Shown: positions 1 through 5,284, counted from the stretch's first letter. The stretch is 6,459 nucleotides of DNA from Arenicellales bacterium (GCA_029287965.1 JARFQC010000184.1:1-6459), one strand, 5' to 3'. Made by a program: numbers and translations. The notes: generated from the letters alone by a model not told the origin.

Positions 1-1
1 G

Positions 2-508
2 GCCAAGCAACAGCATTTTGAATCACTGGTGGGCGCGTTTTCCGGCGAGCTCTACCGATTCGGCTATGGCCTCTGCCACAACAGCGCCCAGGCGGAAGAC
101 CTCGTGCAGGAGACCTTTCTGCGTGCGTGGAAGTCCTTCGACAACCTGCGCGAAGCCAATTCCGCGCGCGCCTGGCTGTACACAATACTGCGCCGGGAGA
201 ATGCACGCCTGTATGAACGCCGGCGGCCGGAAGCACGTCCACCGGAAGACCTGCCCGAGGTGGCCGTGCGCGGGGGAGACACCAGCCTGGAAGCCTTCAT
301 ACTGAGAAACCAGCTGCAGGACATGAAATCAGAATACCGCGAACCGCTGATGCTGCAGGTGATCGCCGGCTTCAGCGCAGAGGAAATCGGCGCCATCATG
401 GACATCTCGGCCAATGCGGTCATGACCCGGCTCAGCCGGGCCCGGAGAATGCTGCGCGAAACGCTGCAGCTGGAAACGAAACAACCCGACACAGGTACCC
501 TGAAATGA
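2..508 (+). CDS. ECF-type RNA polymerase sigma-70 factor (5' end missing)
   Basis: This is an alternative sigma factor of the extracytoplasmic-function class, which directs core RNA polymerase to a specific promoter set. The reading frame is open to the left edge (it begins AKQQHFESLV), so the true start lies outside the window; the GTG at 29 is internal to the conserved region. Of 168 visible residues, about 6-75 form the sigma region 2 core, with the region 2.2 signature AEDLVQETFLRAWKSF at 31-46. About 108-156 form region 4, with the helix-turn-helix around FSAEEIGAIMDISANAVMTR. Region 3 is absent, as expected for ECF factors. The stop overlaps the next start codon (ATGA), so the two genes are probably translationally coupled, and the downstream protein is very likely its anti-sigma factor. 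The family assignment is firm. The regulon and inducing signal cannot be read from the sequence. Confidence 0.93.
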   Translation, partial: AKQQHFESLVGAFSGELYRFGYGLCHNSAQAEDLVQETFLRAWKSFDNLREANSARAWLYTILRRENARLYERRRPEARPPEDLPEVAVRGGDTSLEAFILRNQLQDMKSEYREPLMLQVIAGFSAEEIGAIMDISANAVMTRLSRARRMLRETLQLETKQPDTGTLK

Positions 509-1233
509 ATTGCCTCGATTGCCGACGTGAACTGCTGGTCGATCCACGCAGCGATTCGCCGGACCTGACCCGGCACATCTCCCACTGTAAATCCTGCCGC
601 CAGGAACAGCAGCGCCTGCTTGCACTCGACGATGCCCTCGATGCCGCCCTCGCCTACCCTGTCCCCGACGGGCTGGCGGATCGCATCATAGACATCAGCC
701 GGGACGAAATAAACACCGGCAGGAACAGGAAAAAACCATTCTCGAACCGTATATGGCAGATCGCCGCCGGCGTTATGCTCGGCATCGGCCTTGCGACCTA
801 CCTCGGACTGCACCAGGACAACCCGCTCAACACGGCAGACGCTCTCGAAACAACGGTACTCAATCACATCACGGATGAAATTAACCATCTATACGAGACC
901 CATGACATCAGCGCGGAAAAGCTGGACAACATCATGACGGCAATCAACACGCAGGCCGGTGACGGCATCGGTAAGCTCAACTATGCCGGCAAATGCCAGA
1001 TCCGCAAAAATACCGGTGCCCACCTGATTGTCAACGGTGACCGCGGGCCGGTAACCGTCCTGGTGATGCCCGGTGAGCACATCGAAAAAAACATGGGCAT
1101 CAAGTCAGACCGCTTCGACGGCATGATCTACCCGACCGGCTATGGCAGCATCGCCGTGGTCGGCGAGAAGCATGAACATATCCCGGTCATCGCGGAACGC
1201 ATGCTGGCGAATATCTCACCGGCAAGTAGCTGA
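505..1233 (+). CDS. DUF3379-type membrane anti-sigma factor
   Basis: The 242-residue protein resembles DUF3379 proteins, which are often encoded beside ECF sigma factors. The N-terminal cytoplasmic part has a zinc anti-sigma (ZAS) pattern: C3 and C6, then H24-x3-C28-x2-C31. This is followed by a helical stretch with the family-like LALDDALDAALAYPVPDGLAD at about 39-59. One transmembrane helix lies at about 83-102. The remainder (about 103-242) should be periplasmic and includes the segment GPVTVLVMPGEHIEKN at about 161-176. The inferred role is to hold the upstream sigma factor at the inner membrane until a signal, perhaps redox or envelope stress, releases it. The start is fixed by the ATGA overlap with the sigma gene. 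Whether zinc is bound, and which Cys completes the site, is inference. Confidence 0.85.
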   Translation: MNCLDCRRELLVDPRSDSPDLTRHISHCKSCRQEQQRLLALDDALDAALAYPVPDGLADRIIDISRDEINTGRNRKKPFSNRIWQIAAGVMLGIGLATYLGLHQDNPLNTADALETTVLNHITDEINHLYETHDISAEKLDNIMTAINTQAGDGIGKLNYAGKCQIRKNTGAHLIVNGDRGPVTVLVMPGEHIEKNMGIKSDRFDGMIYPTGYGSIAVVGEKHEHIPVIAERMLANISPASS

Positions 1234-1431
1234 CGATTGTCATGGCAGCCGTGATTCGTAGCCAGGCGACCACTCCGGGATACTACCCGGGAAGAAACTT
1301 CACGTCCGACAATCCGCCGTTCTCAGGAGTACCTGTTCTATACTTGCCATGCCTCTAGCTGTTGCTGTTCAATACCGGCAAACCCGGATCCGCAACGATG
1401 CGACCAACTCACCCGATCGACGGCAGTAAAA
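1234..1431. other. Intergenic stretch, no gene recognised
   Basis: No credible coding frame is visible here on either strand. A weak hairpin (CCGGG at 1275-1279 with CCCGG at 1286-1290, six-base loop) lies about 42 bases after the anti-sigma stop. It lacks a T-run, so it is at best a Rho-type or decayed terminator. A TATACT hexamer at 1339-1344 resembles a -10 element, but no acceptable -35 lies at 16-18 bases. The stretch leads into the structured element that starts near 1432. Confidence 0.5.
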
Positions 1432-1457
1432 TAATGGAAGCTCTGACTAATTCACAT

Positions 1458-1480
1458 GGGATGGGGGTTCGGGGGAAGGG
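1458..1480 (+). other. Canonical G-quadruplex motif
   Basis: Four G-runs occur in 23 bases on the plus strand: GGG (1458-1460), GGGGG (1463-1467), GGGGG (1471-1475) and GGG (1478-1480). The linkers are AT, TTC and AA. This meets the G3+N1-7 rule. The last two runs are also the left arm of the 12-base stem 1470-1481/1518-1529, so the quadruplex and the hairpin exclude each other. Folding in vivo is not shown by sequence. Confidence 0.6.
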
Positions 1481-1542
1481 TGCTGATGAGGCAACCAGTA
1501 AGCTTTTGATATGACATACCCTTCCCCCGTTAAAAACCTTGC

Positions 1543-1587
1543 AGGGAGATCTGATTGTTTCGCAAAGCGAACAAATCAGAGCTTCCT
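1543..1587 (+). other. Imperfect hairpin just upstream of the lipoprotein start
   Basis: AGGGAG (1543-1548) pairs with CTTCCT (1582-1587), including one G-T pair. After one mismatch, TCTGATT (1550-1556) pairs with AATCAGA (1574-1580). GTT/AAC and CGC/GCG then close an AAA loop at 1564-1566, with one-base bulges at 1560 and 1573. No T-run follows, so it does not look like an intrinsic terminator. It competes with the long-range 1436-1446/1576-1586 pairing. Confidence 0.45.
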
Positions 1588-1593
1588 TAAAAC

Positions 1594-1887
1594 ATGGCTC
1601 CTGCTTTGAGATTAACCGGCTCCGTGATTGCAGCACACATGATTGCCATCACATTGTCAGCTTGCACAACCGACACGGCCCGGCGCACCGGCTTCGAAAC
1701 AGTCCAGAACCTTGGCGCCATGCATTGTATCCCTGAGCTGGGCGATCACTGCCCACCACGCCTGGACTACCAGGGTTACCAGCAAGATCGCGACAAGCTC
1801 AATAGCGGCGAAGTGGTCAGGCCGGATCAGACCGAGAGCTGCAGCATCTGTGCCCGGCAGCACCGCGGCACCTCACCCACCCGCTGA
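1594..1887 (+). CDS. Small putative lipoprotein, function unknown
   Basis: The 97-residue product starts with a short basic N-region (LRL) and a hydrophobic stretch ending in the lipobox L21-S22-A23-C24. It should therefore be cut by signal peptidase II and lipid-anchored at C24. The mature part is small and polar, with further cysteines at 45, 53, 83 and 86 (the last two as CSIC). The segment FETVQNLGAMHCIPELGDHCPP followed by a YQGYQQDRD run looks like a conserved small-lipoprotein type, but I cannot name a family. An in-frame stop lies two codons before the ATG. GTG at 1624 or ATG at 1639 are alternative starts, though ATG 1639 leaves a very short signal. There is no recognisable ribosome binding site before the ATG, because the structured element ends there. 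The gene may therefore be poorly expressed, but the lipobox argues for a real gene. Confidence 0.6.
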   Translation: MAPALRLTGSVIAAHMIAITLSACTTDTARRTGFETVQNLGAMHCIPELGDHCPPRLDYQGYQQDRDKLNSGEVVRPDQTESCSICARQHRGTSPTR

Positions 1888-1928
1888 CTGACCGATGTCA
1901 GGCAGTTTCATCCATTATTGTCGAGGCA

Positions 1929-1957
1929 TCACATTTGTGAGACGCTGAGGTTATAAT
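1929..1957 (+). promoter_or_regulatory. Candidate promoter (perfect -10) with a small inverted repeat
   Basis: A perfect TATAAT lies at 1952-1957, 22 bases before the cyclic-nucleotide-binding gene. No consensus -35 hexamer sits 16-18 bases upstream. Instead that zone holds TCACA-TT-TGTGA (1929-1940), a perfect five-base inverted repeat that could bind an activator or repressor. Its half-sites are in the opposite order to the CRP consensus, so it is not called a CRP site. Confidence 0.4.
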
Positions 1958-1978
1958 AACTGCAAGGAGGACATAACA

Positions 1979-2482
1979 ATGACAATGGAAACGGTAGAAG
2001 ACCTCGTCGCCACAACGGAAATGGTTGCCAATTCCCCCCTCGGCACCGAGCTCACGGAAGCCCAGTGTGCTTCCCTTGCTGCGAAAGCCTCGGTAGTTGG
2101 CCTCAACGACGGCGATTACATGCTCAAGAAAGACGAGGTGGACAACAAGCTCTATGTCATCATCAGTGGCGCGGCTGAAGTCGTCATTGAATCCATTGCA
2201 GGTGACATCATCTCTCTCCACCTGCTCAGGGTTGGCGACATGGCCGGGGAACTCGGCTTCCTCGACGGCAAGCCCCGCAGCGCGAGCCTCAGAGCCGTCG
2301 GCACGTGCATTGCCTACACCCTGTGTCGTGATGACTTCGAGGACTTCATCAAGGAAGATCCCGACCTGATGTACAAGGTCATGCGGGCGATCACGCGGAC
2401 GGTGCACGACATACTGTGCAAGATGAACAGTGAGCATGTCGAGATGAACAACTATATCTACAAGCAGCACGGCCGTTACTGA
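1979..2482 (+). CDS. Cyclic nucleotide-binding domain protein without DNA-binding domain
   Basis: This is a 167-residue single-domain cNMP-binding protein. Residues about 40-130 form the beta-roll, including a GDYMLKKDEVDNKLYVIISG segment typical of the fold. The phosphate-binding cassette is at 86-103, GDMAGELGFLDGKPRSAS, with the ligand-contacting E91 and R100. The E-to-R spacing of nine matches PKA regulatory subunits rather than CAP, where it is ten. The C-terminus (about 118-167) is helical and has no Crp/Fnr winged helix, so the protein is probably a soluble sensor or adaptor rather than a transcription factor. The start is well supported by AAGGAGG at 1964-1970, eight bases before the ATG. 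The gene stands alone, with no obvious partner. cAMP, cGMP or another nucleotide is possible; the partner is unknown. Confidence 0.88.
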   Translation: MTMETVEDLVATTEMVANSPLGTELTEAQCASLAAKASVVGLNDGDYMLKKDEVDNKLYVIISGAAEVVIESIAGDIISLHLLRVGDMAGELGFLDGKPRSASLRAVGTCIAYTLCRDDFEDFIKEDPDLMYKVMRAITRTVHDILCKMNSEHVEMNNYIYKQHGRY

Positions 2483-2501
2483 CTGCGACTGTACACCGCC
2501 T

Positions 2502-2562
2502 GTTGCAGGCCCGGGTAAGCGCTGCCATTTATTCTTACCCGAGAATACCGCGCCCCTGCAAC
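2502..2562. terminator. Nested stem-loops between convergent genes (possible bidirectional terminator)
   Basis: GTTGCAGG (2502-2509) pairs with CCTGCAAC (2555-2562), and inside it CGGGTAAG (2512-2519) pairs with CTTACCCG (2534-2541) around a 14-base loop. Both stems are perfect eight-base repeats. A short alternative, GCCTG-TTG-CAGGC, overlaps the left arm. The structure lies just after the plus-strand cNMP gene and before the end of the minus-strand DUF4124 gene. Neither side has a clear T-run, so intrinsic termination is uncertain and mRNA 3'-end protection is another possibility. Confidence 0.4.
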
Positions 2563-2600
2563 CGGGCATCCCTGTCGGCAGCACTCATGCTCGCCGATAA

Positions 2601-3041
2601 TCAGCGACACGCGATCTTCCCTGCATTGGCCGGGTCATGGCAGTCCATCTTCCACTTGCGCCGGACCGCCGCCCTGCGCTCCCGCTTGCGCTGCAGTTCC
2701 TCCCGCTCCATCCGCTCCTGCCGTTCCATGGAGAGCTCGTACTTGTCGGCGTCAGTCAGTGGCGGCTTGCGGCCGGCGCGACGGGCTTCCTTTTCCAGCT
2801 TGCGCCGCTGCTTTTCACGCGCCTTGAGTTCCTGCTCGTACAGTTCATAGCGACGGCTGGCCGCCTGGTAGGATGCTTCGTCGTAGGTGTCTTCTATGAC
2901 GAGGCGGGTTTGCGATTCAACGTCATCAGCAGGGGCCCGGTCTCCGTAGTGTACCCGGCCGTCGGCATCGGTCCATCGGGTGACGATCTCCGCTGCGAAA
3001 GCCGTCTGTGAGAAAAAGACCAGGATAATAAATAGCTTCAT
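2601..3041 (-). CDS. DUF4124-domain exported protein
   Basis: The 146-residue product has a signal peptide (MKLFIILVFFSQTAFA, cleavage near 16-17). This is followed by a DUF4124-type motif, RWTDADGRVHYGDRAP, at about 22-37. A long, highly charged helical stretch (about 52-132), rich in Glu, Arg and Lys, probably forms a coiled coil. The tail has two cysteines (C134, C145) that could form a disulfide. The ATG at 3041 is chosen because AAGGAGG sits 6-12 bases before it on this strand and because the signal peptide begins there; an in-frame ATG 14 codons upstream would spoil the signal. DUF4124 proteins are common in the proteobacterial periplasm and their role is unknown. The upstream MliC-like gene is on the same strand, about 106 bases away. 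Confidence 0.85.
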   Translation of the reverse strand: MKLFIILVFFSQTAFAAEIVTRWTDADGRVHYGDRAPADDVESQTRLVIEDTYDEASYQAASRRYELYEQELKAREKQRRKLEKEARRAGRKPPLTDADKYELSMERQERMEREELQRKRERRAAVRRKWKMDCHDPANAGKIACR

Positions 3042-3074
3042 GCTGCACCTCCTTGTGCAATAGCGAATTGAATT

Positions 3075-3098
3075 CAGGCTCACGATCCCTGGAGCCTG
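3075..3098 (-). promoter_or_regulatory. Leader hairpin upstream of the DUF4124 gene
   Basis: CAGGCTC (3075-3081) and GAGCCTG (3092-3098) are a perfect seven-base inverted repeat with a ten-base loop. It lies 34-57 bases before the DUF4124 start and 50-73 bases after the MliC-like stop, reading the minus strand. It could end the MliC-like transcript or act in the DUF4124 leader. Only an AT-rich tract, not a T-run, follows. Confidence 0.35.
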
Positions 3099-3124
3099 GT
3101 ACAGACATTACTACAACGGCGGGT

Positions 3125-3134
3125 ACAGTACTGT
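3125..3134. promoter_or_regulatory. Perfect 10-base palindrome ACAGTACTGT
   Basis: The palindrome lies in the 106-base gap between the two minus-strand genes, 84-93 bases before the DUF4124 start. It could be an operator. The half-sites ACAG/CTGT are in the opposite order to a LexA box, so LexA is not proposed. A single short palindrome may be chance. Confidence 0.25.
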
Positions 3135-3147
3135 GGAGTAGCTCACA

Positions 3148-3489
3148 TTACTGATTAACTTGTGTCGCCATCATCGCGCATTGCATGGTCTTGCCATCCT
3201 GTTCGAACATCGCCCTGTCACCCCGGGTCCAGAAAACATGGGTGTGATTGTCGCTGCCTACCTGCGACAGGAACTTCGCGCCGCTGCCGGCAGGCACCTG
3301 GTTCAAGTTGAGTTCACGCCCCTGATAAGTGATCCGGGCATATGGTTTTTTAGCGGGAACGAAGACTGCCGTAAGTGCAAATCCATCACCGCCTGCACAC
3401 TGGTAATGGTAAGCCCCGGCTGCACTGGCCGGCGCAGCCGGCAGCATGATGGCGGCAGTAAAAATGAATTTTTTTATATATTTAATCAA
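3148..3489 (-). CDS. MliC/PliC-like periplasmic inhibitor of C-type lysozyme
   Basis: The 113-residue product carries a signal peptide with an ASA cleavage site near residue 23. The mature domain resembles the MliC family: YHYQC at 27-31, SGAKF at 69-73, FWTRGDRAMF at 86-95 and a final cysteine at 104, likely disulfide-bonded to C31. Known family members block host or environmental C-type lysozyme in the envelope; the SGxx(Y/F) segment is the part that inserts into the lysozyme active site. There is no lipobox, so a soluble periplasmic (PliC-like) form is expected rather than a lipoprotein. The start is TTG at 3489, directly after an in-frame TAA, with no ribosome binding site. The next in-frame ATG (residue 15) would destroy the signal peptide. 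The first eight codons are AT-rich compared with the rest. Confidence 0.78.
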   Translation of the reverse strand: MIKYIKKFIFTAAIMLPAAPASAAGAYHYQCAGGDGFALTAVFVPAKKPYARITYQGRELNLNQVPAGSGAKFLSQVGSDNHTHVFWTRGDRAMFEQDGKTMQCAMMATQVNQ

Positions 3490-3503
3490 TTAGTTAAAAG
3501 ATC

Positions 3504-3532
3504 ATCATAATGTTATTTATTAGTTATGACCG
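3504..3532 (-). promoter_or_regulatory. Weak candidate promoter for the MliC-like gene
   Basis: On the minus strand, TATGAT (3504-3509) matches five of six -10 bases. CGGTCA (3527-3532), 17 bases upstream, matches only three of six -35 bases. If used, transcription would start within about ten bases of the TTG codon, giving an almost leaderless mRNA, which would fit the missing ribosome binding site. The surrounding 3470-3600 is AT-rich, so chance matches are likely. Confidence 0.25.
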
Positions 3533-3667
3533 GCGCCTTTGACAACGATTTTCAGCAGAAGTTTTTTGTTTATTTTTGCAATACTTTCGCGGCCCCGGCG
3601 GTCTCAGATGCAACAGGAACAGAATCACTTCCTGGATTTATACAACACATAAACTGAGGACGTAACA

Positions 3668-3979
3668 ATGAAAAAAATCATCCACGCAATTGCGAGTGCC
3701 AGCCTGCTGGCGATACCTTTCAGCATCCAGGCATCCGAGATCGGACTCGATGACGCCTACCTTGACGAAGACCGCAGCGCCTATCAGATAGACCTGTCCG
3801 GAACTCCGGAAAAGCACGTTGATGTTGCCTTATCCGACATGTATCGGTACCAGGATTCAGGGGCCTTCCATCACAATCCCACTCACCTGGGCAGCAGCGA
3901 AATCGCAGAATTCGCGGTGTTCAGTGTCACGACATCCAGGTCAGCACCGGCCATCCCGGGCTATATCGGAAACTACTAG
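3668..3979 (+). CDS. Small exported protein of unknown function
   Basis: The 103-residue product has a classic Sec signal peptide: MKK, a hydrophobic core at about 5-17, then SIQA with cleavage near residue 22. The mature part of about 80 residues is acidic at first (EIGLDDAYLDEDRSAYQIDL), has no cysteine and has no transmembrane helix. It ends in a Pro/Gly/aromatic tail, PGYIGNY. I do not recognise the family; a secreted or periplasmic location is all that can be said. The start is supported by TGAGGA about eight bases before the ATG and by the signal peptide. It is a single-gene unit, divergent from the MliC-like gene across a 178-base AT-rich gap and closed by the terminator at 4006-4035. 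Confidence 0.75.
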   Translation: MKKIIHAIASASLLAIPFSIQASEIGLDDAYLDEDRSAYQIDLSGTPEKHVDVALSDMYRYQDSGAFHHNPTHLGSSEIAEFAVFSVTTSRSAPAIPGYIGNY

Positions 3980-4005
3980 CACACTCCGGGCACATCTCGA
4001 GACTG

Positions 4006-4035
4006 AAGGCCCCGTTCGCATCTGACGGGGCTTTT
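4006..4035 (+). terminator. Intrinsic terminator
   Basis: GCCCCGT (4009-4015) pairs perfectly with ACGGGGC (4025-4031) around a nine-base loop, and TTTT follows (4032-4035). A G-T pair and two A-T pairs extend the stem base through AAG (4006-4008). It lies 27 bases after the stop of the small exported protein and should end that transcript. Confidence 0.85.
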
Positions 4036-4116
4036 ACTATTCTGACCACTTAGTCAAACAAATGGCGTCTGCCGTCAAGCACATCAGCCATCGCTCGTTC
4101 TAGACTGGCCTTCCCT

Positions 4117-4142
4117 ATGCCTGAGTAGACTGCTGCAGGCAT
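4117..4142 (+). promoter_or_regulatory. Inverted repeat next to the RBS of the 4162 gene
   Basis: ATGCCTG (4117-4123) and CAGGCAT (4136-4142) form a perfect seven-base inverted repeat with a 12-base loop. It ends four bases before the AAGGAGG ribosome binding site (4146-4152). It could be an operator or a leader hairpin affecting ribosome access. The loop and spacing do not match a regulator I can name. Confidence 0.35.
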
Positions 4143-4161
4143 CAGAAGGAGGATTGACGAC

Positions 4162-4395
4162 GTGGTAGACAATAAGCGGATCATCCTTGACCCCAAGGAA
4201 GCCCAGCTGCGTGAAGAAATCCATTTCTGGCAGGACCTGATTGCAGATTGGGAAAAACACCCTCCCGGTCCGGTCCCGGACCGCATGCGTGACGCGCTGG
4301 CACTGGCCATGTACCGGCTCGAACTCTTTCTTGCAGACGATATATTCTTTGAAAACGACATCCCTCCGCACGGCCCGCAAATGAATACCCACTAG
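4162..4395 (+). CDS. Small soluble protein of unknown function, upstream of the Nudix gene
   Basis: The 77-residue product begins with GTG, nine bases after a full AAGGAGG (4146-4152), which decides this start. It has no signal peptide or transmembrane segment. Two amphipathic helices are likely: about 11-32 (PKEAQLREEIHFWQDLIADW) and about 38-60 (MRDALALAMYRLELFLADD), joined by the Pro-rich turn KHPPGPVPD. The acidic/aromatic tail ends PPHGPQMNTH. This is the shape of a small helical-hairpin adaptor, but I recognise no family. The Nudix gene starts 37 bases downstream on the same strand with a poor ribosome binding site, so the two are probably co-transcribed and may be functionally linked. 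Confidence 0.7.
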   Translation: MVDNKRIILDPKEAQLREEIHFWQDLIADWEKHPPGPVPDRMRDALALAMYRLELFLADDIFFENDIPPHGPQMNTH

Positions 4396-4432
4396 GGCTT
4401 GCACCAGACAGTGAGCATGATAGGTTTGCACG

Positions 4433-5284
4433 ATGTCATTCGCAGACCGCATCAACGCATGCAATAACGCCGATACCAGCGGTTACCTGCCATTTATCAT
4501 CGATGGCCGTCAGGTTGGCTGGCTGAAGCCCGGCTTCGCCGACGAACTCTCTGCATGGCCCGAACTTTTCATCCACGAACGCAACACGATTCGCCTCTCT
4601 CCCGACCTGGCAGAATTTGAACAGCGCAGCGAGGCCGTGGATAGCGTCATTCGTGCACTTGTATCAGCCGGCGTAATCGACCACTACCTGAGCGAGCCCT
4701 ACCCCGTCACGCCGGGCAGCCGTGATCACGCCATGATGGTCATCGACCGCAGCTCGGCCGCCTACTTCGGCATACGCTGTTTCGGTCAGCACCTGAACGG
4801 ATACGTCAGGCAGGATACAGGTCTGCACTTGTGGATAGCGCGGCGTGCCCGTGACCGGCGGATTTTTCCCGGACGGCTGGATAACCTGGTCGCCGGCGGA
4901 TTGCCCTGGCATACCGGTCTGCACGAGAACCTGCTCAAGGAATGCATGGAAGAGGCAGGCATGCCGGCAGAACTTGCCGCGTCCTCTGTAACGGTCGGCG
5001 AAGTCAGCTACCTGGCGGAAACCGCAAAAGGCATCAAGCCGGACATTCTGTATTGCTACGATTTGGAGTTGCCCGCAACCTTCATGCCTGTATGCACGGA
5101 CGGGGAAGTGGAGTCATTCGAACTGATGCCGGTTGAAGCGGTCAAGGAGATCGTCAGGGAGAGTGAGGAATTCAAGCCGAACTGCAACCTGGTCATCATC
5201 GACTTCCTGGTCCGCCATGGTCTGCTGGATGCCGGTGACGGCGATCCGGATGGGCTGGCCGGCGCGCTGCGCCGGGCACTTTAA
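4433..5284 (+). CDS. DUF4743/Nudix hydrolase, related to plant and fungal Nudix 20/24-Tnr3 type
   Basis: The 283-residue protein has an N-terminal DUF4743-like part (about 1-115, including a PFIIDGRQVGWLKP segment) and a Nudix hydrolase domain (about 116-260). The Nudix box runs from G155 to M177: GGLPWHTGLHENLLKECMEEAGM. K169-E170 replaces the usual RE, and E173-E174 supply the metal-binding glutamates. The first box glutamate (GX5E) is Thr161, a change consistent with this subfamily as I recall it. The conserved (V)AGGLP entry is typical of the group. In fungi and plants, related enzymes cleave damaged thiamine diphosphates (oxo- and oxythiamine forms) to monophosphates; the same role here is inference. 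The start ATG has only a weak ribosome binding site, so translation may depend on the upstream gene. Its TAA overlaps the stop of the opposite-strand gene. Confidence 0.88.
   Translation: MSFADRINACNNADTSGYLPFIIDGRQVGWLKPGFADELSAWPELFIHERNTIRLSPDLAEFEQRSEAVDSVIRALVSAGVIDHYLSEPYPVTPGSRDHAMMVIDRSSAAYFGIRCFGQHLNGYVRQDTGLHLWIARRARDRRIFPGRLDNLVAGGLPWHTGLHENLLKECMEEAGMPAELAASSVTVGEVSYLAETAKGIKPDILYCYDLELPATFMPVCTDGEVESFELMPVEAVKEIVRESEEFKPNCNLVIIDFLVRHGLLDAGDGDPDGLAGALRRAL

Larger units (their letters stand above)
1432..1587. repeat. Compact element with nested inverted repeats (candidate MITE-like repeat or structured RNA)
   Basis: Perfect 11-base outer inverted repeats, GGAAGCTCTGA (1436-1446) and TCAGAGCTTCC (1576-1586), bound the element. 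Inside is a perfect 12-base inverted repeat, CGGGGGAAGGGT (1470-1481) and ACCCTTCCCCCG (1518-1529), with a 36-base loop. The right arm can alternatively fold into a local imperfect hairpin (1543-1587). The pentamer TAAAA occurs on both sides (1427-1431 and 1588-1592), as a target-site duplication would, though an AT-rich pentamer can repeat by chance. No transposase is encoded. The element ends seven bases before the ATG of the small lipoprotein gene. The repeats are seen directly; calling it mobile or an RNA is inference. Confidence 0.6.

Noticed and set aside
64..888. Long minus-strand frame of 274 codons opposite the sigma and anti-sigma genes
   Set aside because: It lies antisense to two well-supported genes and shows no recognisable domain.
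1482..1500. CTGATGAG resembling the hammerhead ribozyme core
   Set aside because: The required GAAA core segment and the flanking stems are absent, so a hammerhead cannot form.
1470..1529. Integron attC site
   Set aside because: The flanks do not give the RYYYAAC/GTTRRRY core pair, and no integrase or cassette array is present.
1409..1636. Minus-strand frame of 75 codons across the structured element
   Set aside because: It runs through both inverted repeats, has no RBS and has an unconvincing composition. It is likely an open frame by chance, unless homologues show otherwise.
1888..1901. CTGAC-CGAT-GTCAG hairpin after the lipoprotein stop
   Set aside because: The stem is only five bases and no T-run follows, which is too weak for a terminator call.
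3125..3134. LexA box at the ACAGTACTGT palindrome
   Set aside because: The half-sites are in reverse order (ACAG then CTGT) with a two-base centre, unlike CTGT-N8-ACAG.
3539..3573. Perfect TTGACA at 3539-3544 as -35 for the 3668 gene
   Set aside because: No -10 lies at 16-18 bases; the region there is a T-run.
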